Origin: Sarcophilus harrisii
Lineage: Eukaryota; Chordata; Mammalia; Dasyuromorphia; Dasyuridae
NCBI RefSeq assembly: GCF_902635505.1
Contig: NC_045432.1
Coordinates: 72,547,823-72,611,822 of the forward strand
Length of the DNA: 64,000 nt
Direction: 5' to 3'
Made by a program: the position numbers and the translations under genes. The notes beneath the pieces were generated by a model, which was not told the origin of the DNA, did not search any database, and worked only from the letters and a program-made list of their open reading frames with translations. This document shows positions 34,720 through 46,319 of the stretch, piece after piece. The stretch's first letter is position 1, and every line of letters starts with the position of its first letter.

Positions 34720-37475
34720 CCGGGAGCTCTCCCCCTCTGCAAATAAATAGCCAGTCCAGCACACGGGGCACAGCAGCTGCTCCCAAGAGTATCCTGGGAA
34801 TCCAGGGGGTTGAGCTGCCCCTCCCCCCAAAGTTCCATACTCCCCACCTTCAGTCTGTTTTCTTGTCTGTGACGTTTCCCTTCCCCTCCCCCCGTTTCCT
34901 CCCTGACCACCTGGAAAGTGTGGGGCTATTCCTTGAACTCCCCTGGAAGCAATGAGCTAGAGATTGGCAGCTAGGAGCTAAGCACCCCTTTACTTCTGCC
35001 GTTCCCCCCCCCAAGTCCTCAGCCCGCTAAGTGGGATTCCGGGAGAGACCCTCGGCCTCACTTGTCTCCCCTCCTCGTGAACGGGCAGCCATCATGGGGA
35101 TGTGAGGAGCTCCCTCGCCACTGGCCTGCCCTGCCTTCCTGTCTCCATGGAGAGATCAAGCTCGGTTGCTTACAGAGGAAGGCATTTTTCTTTTTCTCCC
35201 CCCTTAGTGGAGCAGAAAAGCAAATGCCTTTTCTGAAAGCCCTGGGCCCGATTCCCCTTAGCAACTGACTTTTCTTAAGCCATCCTCTCTCTTAGGTAGA
35301 GACTCTCAGGTGAGCCATCTTGGAGCCCTGAGCCCCCCACTCCCCGCCCAGGGAAAGCCACAGCCCAATGGGATCTGAAATGCGCCAAGATGGGAGAGGC
35401 TCGCTCACCGCAGCCAGAGTAGTCATCCCCTGAGACCGGGCTGCTGGGAGTGTAAATGTCAAACATATGGGAGGTGTTAAGGGAAGAACTGTGCTGGTTC
35501 ATCCCTCTGTCTAGGTGTGCTGCCCCCATTCTGTTCCAGTTTCTTAGGGCCCTGACGAGACCCTTAAGGCCTCTGAGCCCATCTGATACTTGGAGAATGG
35601 GCCTGCACTTAGCTTCAGGAGGAGGAGGGCCGTGGCTCGAGTTGGTCATTTCAGCTAAGCCTGGTAGCGTATCCTGGAGGAAGTCCCCCCCTCCGTCAGA
35701 TAGAGTCACTGAAAATCTCGGGGGATCCCCAAGAAACCCCAAGGGGAGAGCCCCCTAAACCTATACAGGTGTGCCCGTGTGAAAGGGCTCCCCGTGGTGT
35801 CAGTGTGTTCCTGATGATGTCATGATTCGTGGATGTCAGAACTGTGCTTTGTCGGTCCCCTTTCGAACAAAGGCTACCAAACAGACGCCCCAGTGACTGA
35901 GATACCCTTTAAGAGAAGCAGCAGATCTTCATCTTGCTCAGGCACGAGGAGCAAGACTGCTCGAATCGGCCAGGGGCCGGAGGACACGGTTTCTTCTCCC
36001 GTGAGTCTGCCTCCCGAGGGACATGGGGTGTGTGAACGTTTGATGCAGTAGGATTTCCACTTTGGCTTATCTCGAGAGTATTGGTAATAGAGGATGACCT
36101 TTAAAGACAAGATTGATTGGAGTCTTTGTGTAATTTGTATTCTTTTGAGGGATTAATTATTTCCCCTCCTTATGAGAATTCCAGCTTTATAATGGAAATG
36201 AGTGAAAAATAGGATTTGACTTCTGGAAATTTCCTGACAACCAGCCGTCCGGGAATTGTCTCTTTCCTTTTGCCCCCTGTGAACTCAGGCTTAGATGGGC
36301 TGATGCGTAAGGTCATTTCCAGATGGAAAATCCGGTCGTTCTGCTGCTTCTGATTAATGGAAGCCTGTCTAGAGTAGGACCCGAGTTCTTTGCCTTTCTC
36401 TTTTTGCCTGTTTTTACAGGTGCTTTTCAGAAGCAGTTCATGGAGCAGGGCCCTGCTGGCTTTCTGATGCTCATAACCTTTTATGCCCCTTTCCACGCCA
36501 GTCGGGCCAAGGCCATACTAAGACATGCAGTCACATCCAGGAAGCATGGGTTCTTAGGGCTCCCACTGTTACCTTATGGACCCCCAACCCCCTCCGCCTT
36601 GTCACTCTCATTGGCTTTCACTTCTTCTCTGATCCTAAGGTGGAAGGTTAGGAGTTTGGTAGGTCACGTGCTCTGGGCAGGAGGTAACCTGAGTCTCCCC
36701 TCTCCCTCAAAACAAAACCACCCTAGTGCTATAACGGTCTTTCTGGCCCTCAGCACTCCTAGATTTTGTCCCTCTTAGGAAGTTTTACCCTAAGAACTTC
36801 TGGTGATTCAACTGTCACTTCAGCTTGAGTGCCACCTGGATGGGGCAGAATGCATTCAGTTCTTATGCTTTTAGAGCCGATCGCTGTGCTTTTCCCTTCC
36901 CTCCCCTTCCCCCTTTATTCTTTCCCTGTGCCAGCTAAGGGTGTCCCTTACCTTATCACACAACCTTCAAAAAGACCTCAATGGTCCTTGAATTCAGTCC
37001 CCTAAGCAACATACTTGCAAGTGTCCCGCCTCCGCTTCAAGATCTGTGAGCCAGGACTCTTTGCTGGGCAGTCTTTCCTGACTTTGAACTTAATCTAGCT
37101 CTTCTGGAGCTTCCGCCCCTTACATCCAGTTCTGCTCTCTGGGAACATTTGGGAACAATGTAAGCAACATTTTCTCTAATATTGCATTCCCTATCTAGGG
37201 AATGTATTTCAGTCCCAGGCCCTCTTATCTTTCTGCACTTGCTGGTTGATCTCATATTGACCCACAAGGCTTTAATTTTCATTTCGGAGATGATGATGAA
37301 CGTATCTAGCCCTTACCTGGATCCTGATCTCTAGTCCTAGATCACCAACTGCCAGATCTTCCTAAATTCTTATATCTGTGGAGGCACAGCCATTTCCCCT
37401 GTCATTCAGGCCTCCCTTTCCCCATCCTGCCACCCGAGCAGTAGCCAAGCTTTGTTAGTTCTCCCCCTCGCCGTC
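34720..37475. other. Gene-free GC-rich stretch, possible regulatory region
   Basis: No SINE or LINE recognised. Overlapping frames on both strands (up to 155 codons at 35275-35742 and 151 at 36323-36778) lack motifs. Possibly first-intron sequence of DRP2 if the candidate exon at 34364 is real. Confidence 0.4.
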
Positions 37476-37479
37476 TCTC

Positions 37480-37985
37480 ATTTGTTGTCTTCTAGTTACT
37501 CACATGGCCACCACCCTGGTTCAGACCTTCATCATCTCACCTGGGCTATAGCAATAGGCCCTTTATTGATCTCTTTGCCTCCAGGCTCTCCTTCTCCAAT
37601 CCATCTTGTATGTAGCTGCCAAACTGGTATCCCTAAAGCACAGGGATCCGAGCTCTGATGACCTCCTGTTATCTCTAGCATAAATTACAAAGTGCTCTGA
37701 CCGAAGGTCTCACCCAGACTTACTCCCGCTCACCCTTCTGAACTTATGACTCCTTTTCACATGGTGTTCCAGCTAAACCAACCCATTTTGATGTTCCCTA
37801 CATAAGGCTTTCCATCGCCCACCTCTGGGCCTTTGCGTGCCCGCCGTGTCAACAACGCTCTTCTTCCTCTCCTCCGGTTCCCTTAACTACCAGATTGTAC
37901 ATGGGGGCTTTTCCTGACTCCCCCCACTGACAGTACTTAGTATTTCCTGCCAAATACTTGGTGTTTATTTTGTATATTTTCAAGC
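37480..37985 (+). mobile_element. L2 LINE 3' portion
   Basis: Follows the L2 consensus order: tcatctcacctgggctatagcaataggccc, ctcttgcctccaggctctcc..ccaatccatcttgt, aagtgctctgacc, cacctctgggcctttgcgtgcccg, ctcttcttcctctcc. Confidence 0.8.
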
Positions 37986-38130
37986 AACAGGCATTTATTG
38001 AGTGCTAGCCGCTGTCCTAGGTGCTGAGGGGAACAAAGACTAAATGGAAACAGCCTTTGACCTTGAGGAGTTTATAATCCAGCCCAGGAAAGACAATGTA
38101 TAACTATACAGGTTATATACAAAATAGATG
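37985..38130. repeat. Marsupial interspersed repeat fragment (RTE/MAR-like)
   Basis: Reads caacaggcatttattgagtgctagccgctgtcctaggtgctgagg, gaacaaagactaaatggaaacagcctttgacc, a pattern typical of abundant marsupial repeats. The family name is uncertain. Confidence 0.5.
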
Positions 38131-39070
38131 GAGCGGGACTTCCTGCCCAGATGGCTGCCTGAACAAGCAAAAGGCAGGCTGCCTGGCTTCTCCCATACCT
38201 ATTCCAGCCAAGCCCAGAAGCTCACATCACACCAAATCATGATCAATAAAGCCAATGAGAAACTATAATAATTATATCTTCTACCCCAGAATGACACAGA
38301 CAAGCCAGAAGCCCAAGGACAGTAGGAAAGGGGGTCTCTCCTGGAAAGCAGGCCACATGTAGCCTACATCATTAGTGTCCTGAGACTGGAAGCATTGGTG
38401 GGAGGGATCCCTTGAGTAAGCTCCAGACTATAGGCTTTGGAAGCCTTGCATACTAGCCCAATAGCTTGGTGCAGTGCTCAGATCTGGGGAGTCCAGACCC
38501 AGGGGCTCTTAGGTCCCTAAATCTGGCCTGAGATGTCAGAACATGTCCTGAAGACCCAGTGCTCTCAACTTGAAAGCTCCAGGAGGGCCTAACTTCGGTA
38601 AGTGGGGCTCATCTCAAGCACAGAGGATCCAGCACAAGACCAAGCAAGTGTGACCACCTCATCCCAAAGTACAGTAAGGGGAAAAGGCTGACCCTGGTGC
38701 AAAGCCCCAATTCAGAAACTAAAATTAGATAAGAAAATCAAAGAAAAAGCCAGCCAATATGAAAAGTAGGATTGCAAATCTACAGAAAGGGCTTTTAACA
38801 ACTGCAAAGACTCAAAAGCAAAAGCAGCCTTTCCACAAGGACTCCAAGAATGCCTAAAAGAAATGAAGCAAGTAATAAAAAAATGAAAAATTCAGGAGTA
38901 GATCTCAGAGAAAGTGGTAAACCAAGAAATAGAATCCTCCCTCAACTAGAAAAGATTAAACATAAATTAATGATCCCATGAGACAGTAAGAAATATTAGA
39001 CTAAAATCCAAAGTTAAAAAAATGGAAGGTATAATATTAAAGAACTGATTTGGAAAACAGAAAGAATTTA

Positions 39071-39255
39071 GGGACAACTAGATGGTACAGTGGATAGAGT
39101 ACCAACCCTGAAGTCAGGAGGACCTGAGTTCAAATCTGGCCTCAGTCACTTAACATTTCCCAGCCGTGTGACTCTGGGCAAGTCACTTAACCCTTATTGC
39201 CTCTACCAAAAAAAAAAAAAAAAAAAAAAGAAATAAAAAAAAAAAAAAAAAAAAA
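39071..39255 (+). repeat. CORE-SINE with target duplication, nested in L1
   Basis: Reads gggacaactagatggtacagtggatagagtacc through gtgactctgggcaagtcacttaacccttattgcc and a long A tail. It is flanked by aaagaattta at 39061-39070 and 39256-39265. The inverted L1 copy at 30355-30998 carries the uninterrupted site (reverse complement ggaagaatttaaacatcattgc). Confidence 0.95.
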
Positions 39256-39380
39256 AAAGAATTTAAAAATCATTGCCCTTGCTGAAAACTATCTTTTTTT
39301 TTTTTTAAAGCCCAGACATTCTGTTTCAAAAAAAAATCTTAAATGAGAACTACCTAGATTTATTAGAATCTGAGGGAAAA

Positions 39381-39636
39381 TGGAAAAAGGAAGAAAGGAA
39401 ACAAGCATCTATTAAATGCCTACTCTGTGCTGAGCACTGTACAAATGTTATCTCGTTTGATCCTCTCAACAATCCTGGGAGATAAGTGCAATTATTATTC
39501 CTCTTTACTGAGTCTGACAGAAATTAAGTGACTTGTCCAGGATCAAACAGCTAATAAGTACCTGAGGCTGGAATTGAACTCACATCATCTTGATTCCAGA
39601 CTCAATACTCTATCTGCTCTGCCACCTAACTGTCCC
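39381..39636 (-). repeat. CORE-SINE, antisense, shared with copy 1
   Basis: Reads ggaaacaagcatctattaaatgcctactctgtgctgagcactg, gataagtgcaattattattcc, tctatctgctctgccacctaactgtccc. Its left junction with L1 matches that at 30354/30355 in reverse complement. Confidence 0.9.
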
Positions 39637-40029
39637 TGAGAATCCCAAGATTACCTCCTGAAAGGAGCCCCAAAAGGAAAAGTCCCAGGAATATCATAGC
39701 CAAAATCTAGACCTTCCGTGTCAAAGATCAAATACCACAATATCAAGGAATCACTTGTGTGGTACTAATTGTTCTATAACAATTTGATAGAATTTTCCTG
39801 TAAATTTATAAGGACTAGGAATTGTTTCTCTCCTTCCTAGCCCTCTTGCTCTTCTTCCTGTTCCCCCTAAGCCTCTGCCATTTTGGTAGTTCTTTTATAG
39901 CTAGTTATGTTTCCTTGTCTGAGACTGGATTACTTCAGATCTCCAGTATTCATTTAGTTTGAATATTTTCTATTTGTGAAGATATTCCCCTGTTTCTTGT
40001 CAGTATATAACTGGGCATAGTGGGTTCTG

Positions 40030-41720
40030 ATAATTTATCTTTTTTTCTGGTTTCATTGTTATTTCATCCTGCTTGTTTGTTACTGTTTTATTTGATTTTC
40101 TGTCTTCTCTTTAAGTTTTAAAAGTTCATCAATTGTATTAGTCTTTTTAGGGAATCAGCTTTTCATTTTATTTGTCATTTCCATAGTTTTTATTTGCTTC
40201 TGGTTTATTTCTCTTCTGATTTTTAAAATATCTCTTCTTTGGTGCTTATCTTAGATATGTACATTTGTTGGCTTTCTAATTTTTAATGTGTATTCGTTCA
40301 TTAATCCTCTCTTTTTCTATTTCATGAATATGTGTTTGTAGGGATATGATTTTCTCCCTGAGGACTGCTTTAGCTGCATCTCAGAAATTTTGGTATGTTG
40401 TTTAATCATACCCATTTTCTTTCATATAATTATTAATTGTTTCTACGATTTCTTTGACCCATTCATTATTTAGGATTTCATTATAAGTCTCCATTTGGAT
40501 CTGTGTCTTTTGTTTGTGCTCACTGAACTGATTAGTTGTGTTATGATCTATAAGGGTATGTTTACTATTTCTGTCTTTTTACGTTTGTTTGCAATTTCTC
40601 TGTGCCATAATACATGATCGATTTTGTAAAAAGTTTCATGTGGTACTGAAATGTTTAATTTTAGTATTTCGATAGCAGTTTAAGGTTTGCAAAGTATTAT
40701 ATATGTTATTTCTCTTGCTCTTCACAACCCTGTGAGGTGGGTGCCATTATTACCCCTATTTTAAAGGTGAGGAGACTGAGACTGAGAGGGTAAGCAACTT
40801 GCCCAGGGTCACACAGTAAGTGTGTGAGGCAATATTTGAACTCATATATTCCTAACTCTTATGTACTGTCACACTGTACCACCTAGCTGCCTCGATATGT
40901 ATATTCTTTAGCAGTACCATTTAGAAGAAGCCGTAGTGTTTAAGCTCTGGTATCTCTATCACGTTTTAAATTCTTTTTGTTGTTGTTTTTCTTTCCATTA
41001 GATTTCTGTAAAACTGAGAAAGGTGTTGTAATCTCCTGCCACTGTTATATTACTCATGTCTTCTTATAATTCATTTGCTTTTTCCTTTATGAATTTAAAT
41101 GCTAAGGCATTTGAAGCACGTAAGTTTAATATTGGTAATTAGTTTCTTGTCTATAGTTCCTTTAAATCCAATGGAACTTCCTTGTTTCTTCCTTTTTATA
41201 TTGTAAATGTTTGTTTTTGCTTTGTCTGATAGCATGATTACAACTCCTACTTTTTTGGATTCACATAATGTATGACAAATTTTTCCTAGCCTTTCATTTT
41301 TATTATGTATGTGCCTTTTTAAAAAAAAATGTTTCTTGTAGGCAGCAGATTATGGGGTTTTGTTTTCATGTACATTCGGTCATTCTTTTCCATTTTGAAG
41401 TGTTTAATCTATTCACTAGGTTCATATTTTCTTCCAGTTGTCTCTAATATTGTTTTTATTAGCATTTTCCCATCTCCCTCTGTAAACACAGTCTCTCTTC
41501 AGTTATTTTAGCTTAATCTACTCTAACACAATCCTATTCCCACTGGCTCTGTTGGCTATCCTCTAGCATACTTTTAAGCATCCCTCTTCCCTTCACCATT
41601 TATTTCCTCTTTATTTACTTTTAGAATTGTTTAACTTATTTCTTTTTTCTTTCTTCCTATTATTTAGTTATTTAACTATTCTTTCCTTTTTCTGCCTATT
41701 TCTTAAGTAGTCAGGTAGTA
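40030..41720 (-). mobile_element. L1 ORF2 endonuclease/RT region, antisense, split by a SINE
   Basis: Follows antisense mammalian L1: tagggaatcagcttttcattttatttg, ctgaggactgctttagctgcatctcagaaattttggtatgttg, taatctcctgccactgttat, gtttcttgtaggcagcagattatgggg. Frames are broken. The host is interrupted at about 40670-40900. Confidence 0.8.
40670..40900 (-). repeat. CORE-SINE, antisense, nested in L1
   Basis: Reads gcagtttaaggtttgcaaagtattatat, ctcacaaccctgtgaggtggg-like, gcaacttgcccagggtcacacagtaag, gtaccacctagctgcctcga. Confidence 0.9.
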
Positions 41721-42119
41721 TCCCCTGTCCTTTCCTGTTCTGAGGGTTTTGAGAGAGGAAAAAGAAATCATTTAAAGAAAAATACATTAGTATAGAAAGG
41801 AGGAAGAAGGAGTAGAAGTTGCCATTTCTCATAAATGAAGTTCGTGAGGAGGGTATACAAATGTGGAAGAGATGGGAGAATGAGCATCAGATAAACCTCA
41901 GTCATTTCTGAAATGGACAAAGGAGGACCACACCCACCCACAGTTTGGAGCATCAGTAAATCAAACAGGGAAACAAATGGTGATGATAGGGAAGGGGTGG
42001 TGCTTAAGAAGAAGACTTATTCTTGGAAGGGAATAATCAGAAATGAAAACAAACTTCTCTATTCCAAAGAAGGAACTAAAAAGAGAAAAAAAGTATTTGA
42101 ATCTAAGGGAATGCTTTAG

Positions 42120-42810
42120 ATCCACTCTTAGACAACAGGAGAGTAGTTGAAGAAATAGTGATATATAAATATAATGGAATATTATTTCACAGTAGAAATG
42201 ACTAAAGAAATGATATCAGAAAATCCTGGATGATGTGAATTAACCCAGGGAAGTAAGCAGAACCAGGAGAACAATTTATACGAGGATAACAAAATGGCAA
42301 AGAAAAATTAAGAACCCTAATCAATGTGATGACCAACCATGTCTCCAAAGGACCTTATAAGGAAGCTCATTCCCCATCTCCTGACATAGAGGTGACAGAC
42401 TCAAGGGGCAAAAAGTTATATTTTTTGGTCATGGCGACCATGTAGATTCATTTTGCTTGACTGTGTTATTTATTATAATGGTTTTTTCCCCCTTTCAGTT
42501 AATTTGACAGGAGGGGAATTGGAGGAAAGGACTTAGCTATAGTGATTACTGTTCCCCCCCCCCAAAAAAAAAAAAAAACATTAAAACTTTTTTTTATTCA
42601 CAGAAGAAAACAAAGAAGTTCAGAAGGGAGCACAGGTGAGCAGGACAGTTTTGAAAGTAATATGTAAAATTTACTTGCTTTAAAAACAAAAACAAATGAC
42701 ATGAAAGGAAAATTCATGGTTTCATATCACAGTTTCTTTTTGTGTTTTACTATTTGTGTGAAAATGTTCTTTCTGGTACTTAAGTTCAGAATAAAAAATA
42801 CATAAAACTT
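42120..42810 (+). mobile_element. Old L1 3' end with long 3' UTR
   Basis: Reads atataatggaatattatttcacagtag, cccagggaagtaagcagaaccaggagaacaatttatac, then gggagcacaggtgagcaggacagttttgaaagtaatatg. The same family as 11300-12320. Confidence 0.78.
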
Positions 42811-42829
42811 AAAAACAAGAGACAGAATA

Positions 42830-43230
42830 GTTGTCAGGGAAAAGCATTAGTAGTCCAAGGGGGCAGGAAAAGCTTCATGTAGCATGGGATACATGAGCTG
42901 AGGCTAGAAGCCTGAAGGTGGAGGGAAGAAAGGGAGTTTACACTAGACTTGGGGGACAAAGGCACAGAGGGAGATGCAGAAGTTACAGTAATGGGGCTCC
43001 AAAGAAGGTATGAAATGAGAACTAAAATGGAATAAGTCTGATAAGGTAGGTTGGGGCCAGGTCATAAAGGACATTTATTGCTAAGCTTATATTTGAACTT
43101 AGAGGTAATAGAAAGTCACTGGAGTTTATTGAGTAGGTTAGTGACATGGTCAGACCTATCTATCCTTTAGGAAAAGCATTTTCAAAACTCCGGAGATTGG
43201 ATGGGAATGGGGAGAGCTAGGTGCCAGAGA
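42830..43230. repeat. Marsupial RTE/L2-like interspersed repeat
   Basis: Reads gcatgggatacatgagctgaggctagaagcctgaagg, ggccaggtcataaaggacatttattgc, gtcactggagtttattgagtaggttagtgacatggtcagacc, a pattern common in marsupial DNA. The family assignment is uncertain. Confidence 0.55.
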
Positions 43231-43639
43231 CCTATTAGGAGATATGTGCTGGAACCAGCTAGCACTTGCTCATGAGAACTGACTGTTAAATTTTCAATAT
43301 CAGCTTTTAGACCTTAGAAATCAACAAAGGCTACAAATCAGGGCTTGATTTATTGTTTTGTTGGTTGTCTAGACCTAGTATAGTATGGAGAAAATATCAA
43401 TAATGTAAATTAAACTTAAAAGGGTCATGAGTACATTTTTTTTTGGAGAGCCAGTTGATAAAACATTTGCCAGCAAATCTCTGCTACAAATTCTCTGAGT
43501 TGAGGGATTGTTTCAGATTTTTTTTCCCCTTTGTCTCTCCAGCCCCTAGCATAGTACGTGACATTGAGTTCGTTTTTAATAAGTGATTGTTGAACTGAAT
43601 TAAATTCTTCAGAACGAAGGGTGATGATTCTCATTGTTC

Positions 43640-45400
43640 AGCATTCAGCCTTCTTCTAGTGATCTTTTTATTAATGTTACCATAGTTATCGTGAACATCC
43701 TTTTTTTGGTTCTGTTTATTTCATTGAAGCAGAATAAATCCAGTCACTATTTTGTGGGATGTTCCTTCGGGTACTTAAAACCAACTATCAAGTCCCCCTG
43801 GTGGCCTCTCTTTTTGGAACTAAACAACCATATTGTCATATGGCATGGGTTCAAGGCCCTTCTCTGATCTGTTCTCCCTGCCCTGGCCTTTCTTACACTC
43901 TCCAGGATGAACATAGATAGTCTAGATGTGATTTGCCCAACATAGGATCCAATGGGATTATCATCTCCCGGTCCTGGGTGCCGTGTTTCCCATGCACCCC
44001 AAGCTTAGATTTGTTTCTTTGGACTGTCGTATCACAGTGGGGAGGGAGGAAGGGAAGAGAAGGAAAGAAGCATTGGTATAGCTCCTACTATGTGCCAGAC
44101 ACTGTGATAAGTACTTTTTACAAATATCTCTTGCTCCTCACAAAAACCCTGCAAGGTGGGAGCTATTATTAACCCCATTTTACAGATGAGGAAAATATGG
44201 CAGGGTCAGCCACATTTGAACTCAAGTCCTCCTGATGTTAAGCCCAGTGTTCTATCCACAGCGCCATCAGGTGTGTCTAAGTCAACTCGACTCATATTCA
44301 GGACTTTGATAAGCTGGAGAGTTTCCAGAGGAGGGCAATCAGCATGGGAAAGAGTCAAGACTCCATGACATACAGGGATCAGTTGAGGGAACTATACATG
44401 TTTTCGTTGGAGAAAAACTGAGGGAAACATCAGGGTGTTCACATATTTGCAAGCTTGTCACTTGGAAGAGGATGGTTTGGCCCTCGAGGGCAGGTGGGCA
44501 GGACCAGTTGCAGAGCGGCAGATTTAGACTTGATGTCAAGAGAACCTGGCCAAAAGACAATTTCCACTCCACCCAGGGCTTGAAGCACAGGGCAGATACC
44601 CATTTGTTGGGTATGTTTTAAAGGGGATTCTCTTGTATATGGACCACTGAGGTATCCTGCAGCTGTCTGATTCTGTGACTTTGTGATATGAGCCTTACAG
44701 TGCACTTATCCCTCTCGTATCTTCTCCAAAATGCCATCTAGCCATACCTTCCCCACCTTCTACTTGTGAAGTTGCTTTTCGAACCTAAGTTCACCTTACA
44801 TTTATCCCTGTTCAAGTGAATCTCGCTCGATTCAGCCCAGTGTTCTGGCCTGTGAAAATCCTGCCTCTTATTTACCCTTCATAGCTTTCTGTCATTTTGA
44901 ATTTGATAAGCATGCCATTTGTAATTTTGTTCCAAGTCATGAATAAAAATGTTAAATAGGACAGGGCCACCCGTGGGTTCCTGAGACACTCGACTCGACT
45001 CTCTAAGCCGAGCATTGGAACTTTAATAACTATCTTTTGGGCTACCCAACCAGTTTTAAAGCTATCTGGGTATACAGTTGTCTAGCCTGTGTCTCGCCAT
45101 CAAATGTTCCACTGAAACCAACATTGCCTTGATTTATAAGTTTAGTAACCAAGTCAGAAAAGTCAGCAAGGTTAATCTGATGGCTCCTTGATGAGCTCGG
45201 CCTGGTTAGCCAAGGACTACAGGTTGGGAGTGGAGTTGAAATTGCAGATGGGAACCTAGTAACCCCCAGCCCCTCCCTCATCCCTGGAGGTCTTCCATCA
45301 GAGGCTGGATGGCCACAAGTGGAATTAAGGTGGAATTTCTTTTGTGAGTTCAGACTCGGTGGCCTTGAAGGTCCCATCTGGCCATTTTTCATGCTTTCCT
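43640..45400. repeat. CR1/L3-like LINE fragments with a nested SINE
   Basis: 43730-43870 and 44720-45200 resemble antisense CR1/L3 (caagtccccctggtggcctctc, gaataaaaatgttaaataggacaggg, ctgagacactcgactcg). 44290-44690 and 45290-45390 resemble a sense CR1 3' half (gatcagttgagggaactatac, gtcacttggaagaggatgg, ggtcttccatcagaggctggatgg). Mixed orientation suggests several insertions or rearrangement. Confidence 0.6.
44050..44275 (-). repeat. CORE-SINE, antisense
   Basis: Reads gcattggtatagctcctactatgtgccagacactg, ccccattttacagatgagg, gttctatccacagcgccatcagg. Confidence 0.85.
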
Positions 45401-45539
45401 CTGTTCTTCTACTCTTAGAATACAAGCTTTGGGAGAGCGCCACTTGTCCATCCAAACATGCAGTTGAGGAAGTAGTTCGGCCAGCACGTTCATTAGCTCG
45501 TTGGATCCTCAACTTAGAAACTTTAGAGGTTATTAGGTC

Positions 45540-45690
45540 CATGACTCTCGATTCTCATTTAATAGATGAGGAAACTGAGATGGAGACAATTGGCCTGAGG
45601 TCATAGGTAGTCAATGGCAGAGCCAGGCTTTGAAGTCAGGACCTCTGACTTCACATCTAGCACCCGTGCTGCTCTACCTAGACAGGCCCA
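45540..45690 (-). repeat. CORE-SINE/MIR, antisense
   Basis: Reads tttaatagatgaggaaactgagatgg, gcctgaggtcataggtagtcaatggcagagccaggc. Confidence 0.75.
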
Positions 45691-46319
45691 CTTCTGCCCA
45701 CCCCTCTTTGGGGTGTTAAACATCATAAGAGAACAACTGATACTATCCTAGGCTTTGTGAGAACGCAAAGAACACTGATCTTTAAAGTTCCCTGCCGGCC
45801 TTTCCCCTCACCTCAGTTTCCCATGGGAACAACTCACAGAATGCTAGTCACCAGAAAGCCATTGCAATGAGAGGTAAAGGAAGGACCCCGTCAGGAGGCA
45901 CCTGAACATCCTTCCTGCATCCAGTTCTTATCACGGAGAGAGATGGCTGCTTGGTTTTGTCTAGGTCACATATCAGGATGATAACCTGAGGTTGGTTGTT
46001 TTATGGGGCATTGCCCTGGGCCCAGCATCAACAGAGGGATGGGAAGAAGTTCTCCTTTAGAGCTATTTCGTCCTTACGTGCTTGGAACACGTGGCTGTGC
46101 CCGTGTTTCTGGTGACTGCTCTCATACGTATATGTCATTCTTTACGTTCTTTGGATGATGAGAGTGAGGAATAGTGGGGTAGCTCATTTTCTCCATCAGT
46201 AACCCCTCATTAGACCCTCCTGTTCCCCATCTTCCCTTGTCACCTCCATCTCCTTTCCTCTCACTGTCTTTGGAACTCTCTGTAATCTGTTCTCTGACCT
46301 CATCTACTGAAACCACCCT

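Larger units (their letters stand above)
38131..39760 (+). mobile_element. L1 5' UTR/ORF1-region fragment (copy 2) with two SINEs
   Basis: Starts with gggacttcctgcccagatggctgcctgaac, an L1 5' UTR-like opening. The part 38550-39380 is an inverted relative of 30355-30998. After the antisense SINE (39381-39636) the element seems to resume (gagaatcccaagattacctcc... ggaatatcatagccaaaatc). A second SINE sits at 39071-39255. No open ORF1. Confidence 0.8.

Noticed and set aside
34264-34910. Pro-rich antisense frames of 83-188 codons
   Set aside because: The poly-Pro comes from the long G runs read on the minus strand; frames shift with the uncertain run lengths.
36323-36778. 151-codon frame as a gene
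   Set aside because: No recognisable motif and open frames on both strands of GC-rich DNA; treated as chance.
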